A DNA stretch of 64,000 nt, from NCBI GenBank assembly GCA_964631955.1, contig CAZWBA010000013.1:33929-97928 (forward strand), read 5' to 3'. The notes beneath the pieces are model-generated. The model ran no database searches. It was not told where the DNA came from and saw only the letters and a list, made by a program, of their open reading frames with translations. The position numbers and the translations under genes are program-made. The DNA comes from CAMLJR01 sp964631955. Lineage in GTDB: Bacteria > Pseudomonadota > Gammaproteobacteria > Pseudomonadales > CAMLJR01. Of the stretch, positions 1-8,602 are shown one piece after another (positions within the stretch are counted from its first letter, which is position 1; the number at the start of each line of letters is the position of its first letter).

Positions 1-1
1 T

Positions 2-757
2 GCGTCCGAAGAAATTTACGGCATCGTGCCGAAAGATTCGCGCAAACCGTACGACGTGCGCGAAGTTATCGCGCGCATCGTCGATGGCTCCGAATTTCAC
101 GAATTCAAAGCCTTGTTCGGTACCACGCTGGTTACAGGCTTCGCGCGTTTATTTGGTTATCCGGTCGGCATCGTCGCCAACAACGGCATTTTATTTTCCG
201 AATCCGCGCAGAAGGGCGCGCACTTTATCGAACTGTGCGCGCAGCGAAAAATTCCGCTGATCTTTTTGCAGAACATCACCGGCTTTATGGTCGGCCAGCA
301 ATACGAAGCGGGCGGCATCGCGAAACACGGCGCAAAAATGGTAACCGCGGTTGCGTGCGCGCAAGTGCCGAAATTAACGGTATTGATTGGCGGTTCATTC
401 GGCGCAGGCAATTACGGCATGTGCGGTCGCGCGTACGATCCGCGTTTTATGTTCATGTGGCCGAATGCGCGCATCTCGGTAATGGGCGGGGAACAGGCAG
501 CGGGCGTCATGGCGCAATTGCGCCGCGAACAACTGGAGAAAAAAGGCGGCACGTTGAGCGCGGAAGAAGAAGCGGCGATCAAAGAGCCGATTCTCGATAC
601 GTACGACAAGCAGGGCCATCCGTATTACGCCTCAGCGCGCTTGTGGGATGACGGCGTAATCGATCCGGCCGAAACGCGTATGACTCTCGGCCTCGCGTTA
701 TCCGCATCACTCAATAAGCCTATCGAGGACACGCAATTCGGCGTGTTCCGAATGTGA
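2..757 (+). CDS. liuB: Methylcrotonyl-CoA carboxylase beta (carboxyltransferase) subunit, 3' part
   Basis: The reading frame is open from base 2, so the N-terminal half lies outside the window; 251 residues remain. They form the C-terminal crotonase-like carboxyltransferase half of a biotin-dependent acyl-CoA carboxylase, with the glycine-rich GGSFGAGNYGMCGRAYDP stretch and the MGGEQAAGVM segment typical of the 3-methylcrotonyl-CoA enzyme. The subunit moves carboxyl from carboxybiotin to 3-methylcrotonyl-CoA in leucine breakdown. The alpha subunit and HMG-CoA lyase follow on the same strand, which supports methylcrotonyl-CoA over propionyl-CoA as substrate. The gene symbol follows Pseudomonas liu usage. 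Confidence 0.9.
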   Translation, partial: ASEEIYGIVPKDSRKPYDVREVIARIVDGSEFHEFKALFGTTLVTGFARLFGYPVGIVANNGILFSESAQKGAHFIELCAQRKIPLIFLQNITGFMVGQQYEAGGIAKHGAKMVTAVACAQVPKLTVLIGGSFGAGNYGMCGRAYDPRFMFMWPNARISVMGGEQAAGVMAQLRREQLEKKGGTLSAEEEAAIKEPILDTYDKQGHPYYASARLWDDGVIDPAETRMTLGLALSASLNKPIEDTQFGVFRM

Positions 758-760
758 TTT

Positions 761-830
761 CGTCATTCCCGCGCAGGCGGGAATCCAGAAAGCCCGGCAA
801 AACATAGGTTCCCGTTTTCACGGGAGATGG
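761..830. repeat. Intergenic palindromic repeat, CCCGCGCAGGCGGG family
   Basis: The 104-base gap between the two carboxylase subunit genes contains a hairpin with CCCGC/GCGGG arms (about 766-782) followed by a second small hairpin, TCCCGttttcaCGGGA (about 810-827). The first core recurs at 15941-16005. It looks like a dispersed REP-like element inside the operon and could act as an mRNA-stabilising or attenuating hairpin. Confidence 0.7.
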
Positions 831-861
831 GAGCAGAGCAGCTTCCTAACGGAGTCAAATT

Positions 862-2889
862 ATGTTCAACAAAATTCTCATCGCAAACCGTGGTGAAATT
901 GCCTGTCGCGTGATTAAAACCGCGCGCAAACTCGGCATTCGCACCGTCGCCGTTTATTCCGACGCCGACGTGAACGCATTGCACGTCGCGATGGCGGACG
1001 AAGCCGTTTATATCGGTGCGGCACCGACGCGCGAATCGTATCTGCGTATCGACCGCGTGATCGAAGCTGCGAAAAAAACCGGCGCGGAAGCGATTCATCC
1101 CGGCTACGGTTTTCTCTCCGAAAATTCCGATTTTTGTTTCGCGTGTAAAGAAGCCAATATCGTTTTCATTGGCCCACCGGTCCCTGCGATCGAAGCGATG
1201 GGTTCGAAATCCGCCGCCAAACGCATCATGGAGGCCGCGAAAGTGCCGCTCGTGCCGGGCTATCACGGCGAAGATCAAAACCCAGAAATTTTGCGCAAAG
1301 CTGCGAACGATATGGGTTATCCCGTGCTGCTGAAAGCGACAGCTGGCGGCGGTGGTAAGGGTATGCGTCAGGTGTGGTCAGCTGGCGAATTCGATGAAGC
1401 ACTCGCTGCAGCAAAGCGCGAAGCGATGAACAGTTTCGGCGACGACCGCATGCTCGTCGAGAAATATCTGACGCGCCCGCGCCACGTCGAAATTCAGGTG
1501 TTCTGCGATTCGCACGGCAATGCCGTTTATCTCGCCGAGCGCGATTGCTCGGTGCAGCGTCGTCACCAGAAAGTGATCGAAGAAGCTCCAGCGCCGGGAA
1601 TGACACCCGAGTTGCGCAAGCAAATGGGCGAAGCTGCAATTAAAGCGGCGCAGGCGATCAATTATGAAGGCGCGGGCACCGTCGAATTTTTACTGGATTT
1701 CGATGGCTCGTTCTATTTCATGGAAATGAATACGCGTTTGCAGGTCGAGCATCCCGTCACTGAAATGATCACCGGGCAGGATCTGGTCGAGTGGCAATTG
1801 CGCGTCGCGTTCGGCGAAAAATTGCCGCTCACACAGGAACAAATTCAAATCAGCGGTCACGCCTTCGAAGCGCGTATTTACGCCGAAGATCCGAACAACG
1901 ATTTCCTGCCCGTCACCGGCACACTGTCGTTCTTGCAGCCGCCGCTGGAAACCGAACACGTGCGTGTCGATACCGGTGTATTGCAAGGCGACGAAGTATC
2001 GGTATTTTACGACCCGATGATCGCGAAATTAATCGTGTGGGGCGAAGACCGCGATACGGCACTGCGTCGTTTAGGTAATGCGTTGAGCGAATATCGCATC
2101 AGCGGCATGAAAACCAACGTCGATTTTCTCTATAACCTCGCTACCTGCGAGCCGTTCAAACAAGCCGATCTCGATACCGGATTTATCGAGAAACATCGCG
2201 AGAAAATATTTCATGAAAGCGAACAGGATATTGCGCAGGGCGTTGCGCTCGGCGCGCTATATCTCGTGTTGTCGCAAGCGCGTAACGCATTGTCGAACGC
2301 AGCGGCTTCCGACCCACATTCGCCATGGAATTTCACGAGTGCCTGGCGCCTCAATGAAGCGCATGTGCATCAATTTAATTTAACGTTCGGTGGACAAAAC
2401 TATTCGGTTTCGGTCGAGCAAATCGGCCAGGGCAATGCGACGAGCTACAACATCACGGCGCTCGATAAAACCGTGCGCGCTCAAGGAAAATTATTGAGCA
2501 CACCGTCTTCCGGGAATGAGTTGTACGCCGATATCGACGGCTATCGTTCGCGCGTCATCGTCGCCGAACACGATGGCGCTTACAGCTTGTACACGCAGAA
2601 CAGTGCGCTGCAATTTAGCCGTGTCGCGATTGATCTCGGCGAAGAAGATGCAGGTCATGGCGAAGGCGCACTTACGGCACCGATGAATGGCACCATTGTT
2701 ACGCTGTTAGTGGAAGCGGGCAGCGACGTGAAAAAAGGCGATGCATTACTCGTGATGGAAGCGATGAAAATGGAACATACGATTCGCGCACCGCAGGATG
2801 GCAAAGTCGTCGAGTTCTATTACGCGAAAGGTAATCTCGTCGCTGGCGGCGCCGAACTCCTCAACTTCGAGAAGGCGGAGAGTGAATAA
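862..2889 (+). CDS. liuD: Methylcrotonyl-CoA carboxylase alpha subunit (biotin carboxylase + biotin carrier)
   Basis: This 675-residue protein has the three-part order of acyl-CoA carboxylase alpha subunits. The N-terminal biotin carboxylase starts FNKILIANRGEIA. The ATP-grasp domain has the glycine-rich loop KATAGGGGKGM and the EMNTRLQVEHPVTE signature. The C-terminal biotinyl domain carries EAMKMEH, with the biotinylated lysine at residue 636. It carboxylates biotin with bicarbonate and ATP and works with the beta subunit upstream. ATG at 862 is preceded by a GGAG-type site. The stop codon abuts the next start with no spacing, so translation of the HMG-CoA lyase is probably coupled. An acetyl- or propionyl-CoA carboxylase role is less likely given that neighbour. 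Confidence 0.92.
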   Translation: MFNKILIANRGEIACRVIKTARKLGIRTVAVYSDADVNALHVAMADEAVYIGAAPTRESYLRIDRVIEAAKKTGAEAIHPGYGFLSENSDFCFACKEANIVFIGPPVPAIEAMGSKSAAKRIMEAAKVPLVPGYHGEDQNPEILRKAANDMGYPVLLKATAGGGGKGMRQVWSAGEFDEALAAAKREAMNSFGDDRMLVEKYLTRPRHVEIQVFCDSHGNAVYLAERDCSVQRRHQKVIEEAPAPGMTPELRKQMGEAAIKAAQAINYEGAGTVEFLLDFDGSFYFMEMNTRLQVEHPVTEMITGQDLVEWQLRVAFGEKLPLTQEQIQISGHAFEARIYAEDPNNDFLPVTGTLSFLQPPLETEHVRVDTGVLQGDEVSVFYDPMIAKLIVWGEDRDTALRRLGNALSEYRISGMKTNVDFLYNLATCEPFKQADLDTGFIEKHREKIFHESEQDIAQGVALGALYLVLSQARNALSNAAASDPHSPWNFTSAWRLNEAHVHQFNLTFGGQNYSVSVEQIGQGNATSYNITALDKTVRAQGKLLSTPSSGNELYADIDGYRSRVIVAEHDGAYSLYTQNSALQFSRVAIDLGEEDAGHGEGALTAPMNGTIVTLLVEAGSDVKKGDALLVMEAMKMEHTIRAPQDGKVVEFYYAKGNLVAGGAELLNFEKAESE

Positions 2890-3786
2890 ATGGCACTGCC
2901 GAAACACGTCAAAATTTTCGAAGTCGGTCCGCGCGACGGCTTGCAAAACGAAGCGCAGCAGGTGCCTGCAGAAATCAAAATCGGTTTGATCGAAAGACTC
3001 GCCGACGCGGGAATTCCCGTGATCGAATCGGCGAGCTTCGTGTCGCCGAAATGGGTGCCGCAAATGGCGACCTCGACCGACGTCATGCAAGGTATCAGGC
3101 GCAAACCCGGCGTCATTTATTCCGCGCTCACACCGAACATGAAAGGACTCGAAGCGGCGATCGCTGCGAAGGTGAGCGAAGTCGCCGTTTTCGGTGCCGC
3201 ATCGGAAAGTTTCACGCAAAAAAATATCAACTGCTCGATCGCCGAAAGCATCGAGCGCTTTACGCCCGTGCTCGATGAAGCGAAGAAAAACAATTTAAAA
3301 GTGCGCATGTACGTATCGACAGCGTTGGGTTGTCCGTACGAAGGCGATGTATCGGTCGCGAAAGTCGTCGAAGTGTCGAAACAGTTATACGACATGGGCT
3401 GCTACGAAATCGTTATCTGCGACACCATCGGCGTCGCCACACCGGGCAAAGTGAAATCGGTAATCGAAGCCGTCGCGAACGTGGTTCCACTCGAAGCACT
3501 CGCCGTGCATTTTCACGATACGTACGGCCAGGCGCTCGCGAATATTTACGCCGCGCTCGAATGCGGTATCGGCGTTGTCGATAGCTCAGTCGCAGGACTC
3601 GGCGGCTGCCCTTACGCGAAAGGCGCGACGGGAAATGTCGCGACGGAAGATGTGCTGTACATGCTCAACGGTCTGGGTATTGAAACCGGCGTGAACATGA
3701 ACGGCTTGCTCGATGCTTCGCGCTATATCAGTGAGTTTTTGAATCGTAGGCCTGCATCAAGGGTCGCTTGTGCGAAGGGGTTGTAG
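2890..3786 (+). CDS. liuE: Hydroxymethylglutaryl-CoA lyase
   Basis: This 298-residue TIM-barrel aldolase of the HMGL-like family cleaves 3-hydroxy-3-methylglutaryl-CoA into acetoacetate and acetyl-CoA, the last step of leucine degradation. The N-terminal EVGPRDGLQNE metal-binding motif, the HFHDTYGQALAN histidine motif and the GLGGCPYAKGATGN signature with the catalytic cysteine are all present. The length is normal for bacterial HMG-CoA lyases. ATG follows the TAA of the upstream gene directly. The 3-methylglutaconyl-CoA hydratase and isovaleryl-CoA dehydrogenase expected for the pathway are not in the window and probably lie upstream. Confidence 0.95.
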   Translation: MALPKHVKIFEVGPRDGLQNEAQQVPAEIKIGLIERLADAGIPVIESASFVSPKWVPQMATSTDVMQGIRRKPGVIYSALTPNMKGLEAAIAAKVSEVAVFGAASESFTQKNINCSIAESIERFTPVLDEAKKNNLKVRMYVSTALGCPYEGDVSVAKVVEVSKQLYDMGCYEIVICDTIGVATPGKVKSVIEAVANVVPLEALAVHFHDTYGQALANIYAALECGIGVVDSSVAGLGGCPYAKGATGNVATEDVLYMLNGLGIETGVNMNGLLDASRYISEFLNRRPASRVACAKGL

Positions 3787-3788
3787 TT

Positions 3789-3823
3789 TTGGGGCGCAAT
3801 AAGTGAAACGCATTGCGCCCCAA
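3789..3823. terminator. Hairpin between convergent genes
   Basis: A perfect 12-bp stem, TTGGGGCGCAAT pairing with ATTGCGCCCCAA around an 11-base loop, lies between the stop codons of HMG-CoA lyase and the convergent ATPase gene. No clear T-run follows on either strand, so it is a probable but not classical bidirectional terminator. Confidence 0.5.
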
Positions 3824-3827
3824 CCTA

Positions 3828-5093
3828 TCAAATATCTGCAATATCGGACCATCTTAGATAGAACAACAGATAAGGATCTCTTATATCCAAAACGTCATTT
3901 TCACTATCCCATTCGATGATACTGTTGTTGGCAGATGCATTAGCAATAGTTGCACAGTGATAACAAGCATTAGTAATGCTTGATCCGCTGGGTGATTCTC
4001 CATTACATATCGAGGAAATTCTTTCAAGCAGCGGTTGATATCTAAAATTTAGCCGCGGTGGATCTAGGGAAATTGCCTTTAGCAAAAAGCGATAAACATC
4101 TCCTTGCCAGCCAAACGTTGATATATAAACTTTTCTATCTGACCCTCGCGTCTTTGGCCCCTCTAGCATTTTTTCTGCGGTTGAACTGTAGTCAGTAGAG
4201 GCAACTGTTCTTCTACAAACTGACTCAAAAAATGCTTTTTCGTAAACCAAGTCAACCTTATTGTTCGAGTCAGCAGCCTCTCTAATTCCTTTTTCATAAC
4301 ACGCATTTAAACATAGATACTGCATAAGCTGAGGAGATCCAGCAGCTTCTGCAACTAAGCTATCAACTAGTGCTTCCGTGTAAATCACATTTGCCTTACC
4401 AAAACCCTTATAGGCAATCTTTTTCAGAACATCGTTGCCCCAATAATCAAAATCAATTGCAAAAAATCTGCCTCGCAGATCTGGATTACTTCGAATGACG
4501 TCATCTGATCTATACGGGACCGATGCGCAAATAAATTTTACTCCTTGTCGAATTGCTTCCTTTATTTGCTGAGCCAAATCAGATTGAATTGGGCGCTCGA
4601 CATAATGGAAATCATCGATAAATACAACAAAATCTGTTCCCGAAAGCTCCGTAATTAATAACTGCAAGTGATCAATTGCAAAACTGTCCGTTTCCGTATT
4701 TTGTGTTCCATAAGTGCCGGATACTGATGCCTCTCCCTTTACTTTGGCGATCAATATACCGCCCTCAGCCTGTGCTTTTCCGCCGAGAGTTCCTGATACT
4801 GAAGAACTACTGGTGCTTTTTTTATCAATTGGGGTGCCGATAATATTGAATACTCGAAGCCAAAGATCGGTGGGAGACTTGACGCCTGCGCCTGTAACTT
4901 GGATTAAGTTTTCTTTGCCTAGAATTTTTTCAACAAATACTGTTTTTCCAGATTTTGATGGACCGGATATAGAAACAAGCATTGATCCGTCTTGCAAAGT
5001 ATCAATTAGCTGCTGTTCTTTGTCTCTCAAATGGTCATCTACAAATGTCCATGTGGGGAATCTTCCAGGGGTAAACACTTCATTGATTTTCAT
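3828..5093 (-). CDS. AT-rich AAA-type ATPase of unknown role
   Basis: This 421-residue NTPase has a Walker A motif, GPSKSGKT (residues about 44-51), and a Walker B motif, FVVFIDDFHYVE. A sensor-like segment follows, then LRGRF, a candidate arginine finger, so the core looks like an AAA+/Orc-Cdc6-type or STAND-type ATPase. The C-terminal ~150 residues are helical and may hold a winged helix. A Ser/Gly-rich insert between the Walker motifs (about residues 90-140) is unusual. The gene is visibly AT-richer than the liu operon and sits beside a toxin-antitoxin pair, which suggests acquisition. AAGGAAACT precedes the ATG. A defence or abortive-infection role is possible but not shown; I do not recognise a named family. 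Confidence 0.7.
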   Translation of the reverse strand: MKINEVFTPGRFPTWTFVDDHLRDKEQQLIDTLQDGSMLVSISGPSKSGKTVFVEKILGKENLIQVTGAGVKSPTDLWLRVFNIIGTPIDKKSTSSSSVSGTLGGKAQAEGGILIAKVKGEASVSGTYGTQNTETDSFAIDHLQLLITELSGTDFVVFIDDFHYVERPIQSDLAQQIKEAIRQGVKFICASVPYRSDDVIRSNPDLRGRFFAIDFDYWGNDVLKKIAYKGFGKANVIYTEALVDSLVAEAAGSPQLMQYLCLNACYEKGIREAADSNNKVDLVYEKAFFESVCRRTVASTDYSSTAEKMLEGPKTRGSDRKVYISTFGWQGDVYRFLLKAISLDPPRLNFRYQPLLERISSICNGESPSGSSITNACYHCATIANASANNSIIEWDSENDVLDIRDPYLLFYLRWSDIADI

Positions 5094-5303
5094 CGGGAGT
5101 TTCCTTGTTTTGATATTTATCCATTAAAGTTCGGGACTATTTCTTCGCTGCAAATTACTGTGTTAGGAACGACTAATTTAAACCGCTTAAGGAATATCCT
5201 TCTCACACCATGTATTTTTTCAGTGTCTAGGCCACTGATACGTCATAGACTAAATACTGTTTGAGAATTTCTGCATACCCCCGCCCGACTCATATAGCCG
5301 AGG

Positions 5304-5558
5304 TTAATAGTGATACCGCAACTGCGCAATCAACAACGATCCATCTGCAACTTTATAAACAATCCGATGCTCATCATTAATTCGTCGCGACCAATAACCC
5401 GATAACGCATTTTTGAGTGGTTCCGGCTTGCCGATGCCGGCAAACGGCGAGCGCGTGATTTCTTTGATGAGGGTGTTGATGCGTTCGAGTAATTTTTTGT
5501 CGGTTTTTTGCCAATACAAATAGTCGTCCCAGGCCTGTTCGGCAAAAATCAATTTCAC
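5304..5558 (-). CDS. yoeB: YoeB-type mRNA endonuclease toxin
   Basis: This 84-residue protein of the Txe/YoeB (RelE superfamily) type is a ribosome-dependent mRNase that arrests translation when the antitoxin is lost. The residues matching the catalytic set known in E. coli YoeB are present: Glu46, Arg65 and His83 in the C-terminal RYHY. The length equals the E. coli protein. The start ATG overlaps the stop of the antitoxin gene by four bases (ATGA), the usual arrangement for this family. The pair follows an AT-rich ATPase gene, so the whole segment may be one acquired block. Confidence 0.93.
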   Translation of the reverse strand: MKLIFAEQAWDDYLYWQKTDKKLLERINTLIKEITRSPFAGIGKPEPLKNALSGYWSRRINDEHRIVYKVADGSLLIAQLRYHY

Positions 5559-5806
5559 TTCGCCAGCGTCCTTTCGTTACCGCGCCCCTCTTCCAGTTCG
5601 GAAATCGCTTCGAGCAAGCGGCGAGCATTTTTCGGGCTGCGCAGTAAATAGGAGGTTTCCTCGAGCGCTTTGTAATCGTCGAGCGACATCATCACCACAG
5701 CCTGCTCGCCGTTGCGCGTGATGATGATGGCTTCATGATCATCGCAAACGCGATCCATGGTTTCGGCGAGTTTGGCGCGGGCGGTGGTATAGGTAATGGC
5801 GTCCAT
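5555..5806 (-). CDS. yefM: YefM-type antitoxin (Phd/YefM family)
   Basis: This 83-residue antitoxin has an N-terminal DNA-binding half (AITYTTARAKLAETMDRV, residues 3-20) and a C-terminal toxin-neutralising tail. It binds YoeB and represses its own operon. The start at 5806 is chosen because a GAGGTG ribosome-binding site precedes it; a further in-frame ATG twelve codons upstream lacks such a site. The stop overlaps the yoeB start. Confidence 0.92.
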   Translation of the reverse strand: MDAITYTTARAKLAETMDRVCDDHEAIIITRNGEQAVVMMSLDDYKALEETSYLLRSPKNARRLLEAISELEEGRGNERTLAK

Positions 5807-5852
5807 AGGGCACCTCTTTAATATGTACAAATAACTGTACATATGCAGGTAG

Positions 5853-6629
5853 TTAATGTCTAGCCTGCCGATACGCCGCAGGCCCGATTCCCATGATCGC
5901 CTTGAAGGTTTTCGCGAACGCCGTCTGACTGGTGTAACCGATATCCGCCGCGATATCGCCGATCGCCTTTCGGGTGTTATCGAGATCGTCGATGGCGCGA
6001 TAAATTCGTAGGCGCAGGCGGAAATCCTCCCAGCTGATTCCCATCGCTTTTAAAAAATGTCGCCGCAATGAACGCTCGGACATGCCGATGGTTTTGCAGA
6101 CATCGTGCAGCGTGACGTGCGCGAGATTTCTGCGTGTGAAATCGACGATGGCGTTGATGCGCGCATCGTCGCTCGACGGCAATACCAGCGTGACTTCATG
6201 CGCAATCCACTCGCGGCACAGACGCGCGACGCAATTGAAATACGCGATGCCGGTGTCGTCCTCCTCGCCGCGAATGGGCCAGCGCATCGAATGCATGATC
6301 ATTTCGCGCATCAGATTCGTGACCGGAACGACGCGCAAACCGACGGCGGGCCAGTCGATCATATCGGTGCTGAAAAAAATCGAACCCGAGCGCACGTTCT
6401 GGATCGCGGTGCGATGCACATGGCCGGCGGGAATCCACGCGGCGAATTGATGCGGAACCTTGTAGCGCGCGGACTGATCCTCCACCTCCACCGAGCCCTC
6501 GAAGGCATACATCAGCTGGTGCAGGTCGTGAAAATGCCACGGTGTTTCGATTTCCAGACCATCGCTGTTATAGGCACCCGCGCGAATGGTGCTGCCCGCT
6601 GTGCGCATCGGAGAGAAATCCACCGGCAT
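5853..6629 (-). CDS. AraC-family transcriptional regulator
   Basis: This protein of about 258 residues has an N-terminal cupin-like sensor domain (WHFHDLHQLMYAFEG, then IPAGHVHRT) and a C-terminal AraC/XylS domain with two helix-turn-helix units. The second includes the GDIAADIGYTSQTAFAKTFK signature. The frame stays open upstream to 7229, but that part overlaps the divergent amidohydrolase gene and lacks AraC character, so the start is placed at the ATG at 6629. The divergent arrangement suggests that it regulates the amidohydrolase. Confidence 0.88.
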   Translation of the reverse strand: MPVDFSPMRTAGSTIRAGAYNSDGLEIETPWHFHDLHQLMYAFEGSVEVEDQSARYKVPHQFAAWIPAGHVHRTAIQNVRSGSIFFSTDMIDWPAVGLRVVPVTNLMREMIMHSMRWPIRGEEDDTGIAYFNCVARLCREWIAHEVTLVLPSSDDARINAIVDFTRRNLAHVTLHDVCKTIGMSERSLRRHFLKAMGISWEDFRLRLRIYRAIDDLDNTRKAIGDIAADIGYTSQTAFAKTFKAIMGIGPAAYRQARH

Positions 6630-6767
6630 GTCCACGTATGACCTTGCTCCACATTGGCCGTCAAAGTGGAAAGTATGGCCCTTCTCGGCGCGCAGGCCAA
6701 ATCGCGGCGCGTTAATTTGATCCAGGTCAAAGCCCCGCAAAAAACCCCACAGCGAAAAGGTGACTGC

Positions 6768-8054
6768 ATGTCGAAACAATCCACCGCAGAGTCGAAACAA
6801 TCCACCGCAGAAATGAGCAATTCGGCGCGCAAATACTGGTCGGCGGAAGGCTATACGCCGGGCGGCGTGGTGCGCGAGGTCGATTACGCGGCCGCCTCGA
6901 AGGGTCTGCATCCAAGCCTGCAGGGCATCAAAATCGTCGACTGCGATACACATTTCACCGAAGCGCCCGATCTGTTCACCTCGCGCGCGCCGGCTGCATT
7001 GAAAGACAAAATGCCGCAGGTGCGTCGCGTCGACGGCGTCGACCGCTGGTTCATGGGCGATCGCGATTTCGGCACGCTCGGCGGCAATGTCATTCGCAAT
7101 GACAACAACAAACTGCTCGGCCGACTCGCATTTCCCGAACTGGAAGATGCCCATCCCGGCGGCCATCTGGTCAAACCGCGCCTGCAGGCGATGGACGACA
7201 TGGGTGTGTGGGCGCAGATTTGCTATCACAACTCGGGCGTGACGCAGGCCGGCGCGCTGATGACGATCGGCGACAACGATCTCGCCATCACCGTCATTAA
7301 ATTATTCAACGATGCAGCCATCGAGCGACAAAAAGAATCGGGCGATCGTTTATTCACGATGGCGCATTTGCCGATCTGGGATAAGAAGGCGATGGAAGCG
7401 GAAGCGCGTCGCTGTATCGATATGGGATTGAAAGGTTTTGTACTGCCAGATACGCCCGAGCGCGTCGGCGTGCCTTCGTATGTTCACGACTACTGGACGC
7501 CGTTTCTCGAAATGTGCGACGCAACCGGCACCCCGCTGAATTTTCATTTGAACGCGGCGATGGACCCGAACACGTTGACGTGGGAAGGTTTTTCATTCGA
7601 GCAAACGCTATCGGTTGTCGCGACGATGTTTTCAATCGGCAATGCCGCAACGCTCGGCAACTGGATCGTCAGCGGCCGTCTCGATCAATTTCCGAAATTG
7701 AAAATTGCGCTCGTCGAAAGCGGCATGGGCTGGATTCCCTTCGCACTCGAAGCGCTCGAACATCAATTCGATGAAATGCTGCCGAGCAAAATCGGTATGT
7801 TGAAACGTCGTCCGTGGGATTATTTTCGCGATCAATTCTGGGTGACTTTCTGGTTCGAAAAAATCGCTCCGAAAATGCTGCTCGATACGATCGGTGTCGA
7901 CAAGGTGTTATTCGAAACCGATTTTCCGCACCCGACTTCGCTGTATCCCGGTGTGCAGGAACATATTGTGGATACACTGGGCGGTTACGATTATGACGTG
8001 CGCAAGCGTGTTCTCGAACACAATGCAGCGCAGTTGTACAACCTGCCGTTTTAA
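6768..8054 (+). CDS. Amidohydrolase-2 (ACMSD-like) family metal-dependent hydrolase
   Basis: This 428-residue TIM-barrel amidohydrolase resembles the ACMSD/gamma-resorcylate decarboxylase group, which decarboxylates or hydrolyses aromatic and related carboxylates using one divalent metal. Visible features are the N-terminal metal strand IVDCDTHFTEAPD (a DxH variant), NFHLNAAMD, VESGMGWIPFALE, and the C-terminal metal aspartate in FETDFPHPTS. ATG 6768 is preceded by GAAAAGG. The first 15 residues contain a perfect 7-residue duplication (SKQSTAE twice), so Met16 may be the ancestral start. The substrate is not deducible. The divergent AraC gene is the likely regulator. Confidence 0.85.
   Translation: MSKQSTAESKQSTAEMSNSARKYWSAEGYTPGGVVREVDYAAASKGLHPSLQGIKIVDCDTHFTEAPDLFTSRAPAALKDKMPQVRRVDGVDRWFMGDRDFGTLGGNVIRNDNNKLLGRLAFPELEDAHPGGHLVKPRLQAMDDMGVWAQICYHNSGVTQAGALMTIGDNDLAITVIKLFNDAAIERQKESGDRLFTMAHLPIWDKKAMEAEARRCIDMGLKGFVLPDTPERVGVPSYVHDYWTPFLEMCDATGTPLNFHLNAAMDPNTLTWEGFSFEQTLSVVATMFSIGNAATLGNWIVSGRLDQFPKLKIALVESGMGWIPFALEALEHQFDEMLPSKIGMLKRRPWDYFRDQFWVTFWFEKIAPKMLLDTIGVDKVLFETDFPHPTSLYPGVQEHIVDTLGGYDYDVRKRVLEHNAAQLYNLPF
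6771..6812 (+). repeat. 21-bp tandem duplication at the start of the amidohydrolase gene
   Basis: Two 21-base units (6771-6791 and 6792-6812) differ only at the last base. Each encodes SKQSTAE, and the next codon is an ATG at 6813. Confidence 0.95.
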
Positions 8055-8070
8055 TTGAATGGTACGCAAT

Positions 8071-8098
8071 GATTCTGCGGCGATACTGCCGCAGAATC
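8071..8098 (+). terminator. Hairpin after the amidohydrolase gene
   Basis: A perfect 11-bp stem, GATTCTGCGGC with GCCGCAGAATC around a 6-base loop, starts 17 bases after the stop codon. There is no T-run, so it may need help to terminate. Confidence 0.5.
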
Positions 8099-8224
8099 GA
8101 TCATGCGCATATGGTTCCGGCATAATTTAATAACTTATGTAAATCGCTCTCGAAAATCCATGTGTTTGGCGCAGATAGCGCTCGCGCCATTATGTATTGG
8201 AAAGAATATATTTTTTCTGATTTA

Positions 8225-8602
8225 TCATTTCGTATATTCTCCAATCTTCTTTTCGACAATATATACATCTACACCCGACATTGAGCACTCCTGACTCGAT
8301 GCTTCATTTACGGTAATTGTTAAAATATGGCCTCCATCATTTTTAACATATTTAACCAGATGAACCTGTCGATACAGATCTTTTGCAATTTTCTCCGATG
8401 CAATTCTTGATACTGTAGTTTTCGGGAAATCCGTAGTATCGCCATTCAATAATTTTTCATTTTTCAAAAATGCAAATGCCATTGATGCCGGCCAGGCATC
8501 GCTTCTCGCACAATCTGGCGTAAAGGCCATGACTTGCATCGAAACACTCGTCATAACGATAAATAACGATTTTCTAACGAAGATCATCTCGCCACACATC
8601 AT
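8225..8602 (-). CDS. Small exported protein, probable immunity partner of the Tlde1-like effector
   Basis: This protein of about 125 residues has a signal peptide-like N-terminus (charged start, hydrophobic core, Ala-Phe-Thr around the likely cleavage site near residues 26-28), so it should reach the periplasm. Its start overlaps the effector stop by four bases (ATGA), implying translational coupling. Three in-frame ATGs (8602, 8599, 8587) are possible starts. I recognise no named family. Immunity proteins of Tlde1-type effectors are small and periplasmic and are encoded directly after the effector, and this gene fits on size, export and position. The gene is AT-rich like its partner. The assignment rests on context. 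Confidence 0.6.
   Translation of the reverse strand: MMCGEMIFVRKSLFIVMTSVSMQVMAFTPDCARSDAWPASMAFAFLKNEKLLNGDTTDFPKTTVSRIASEKIAKDLYRQVHLVKYVKNDGGHILTITVNEASSQECSMSGVDVYIVEKKIGEYTK

Noticed and set aside
6630..7229. N-terminal extension of the AraC regulator frame
   Set aside because: It overlaps the divergent amidohydrolase gene and lacks AraC features.
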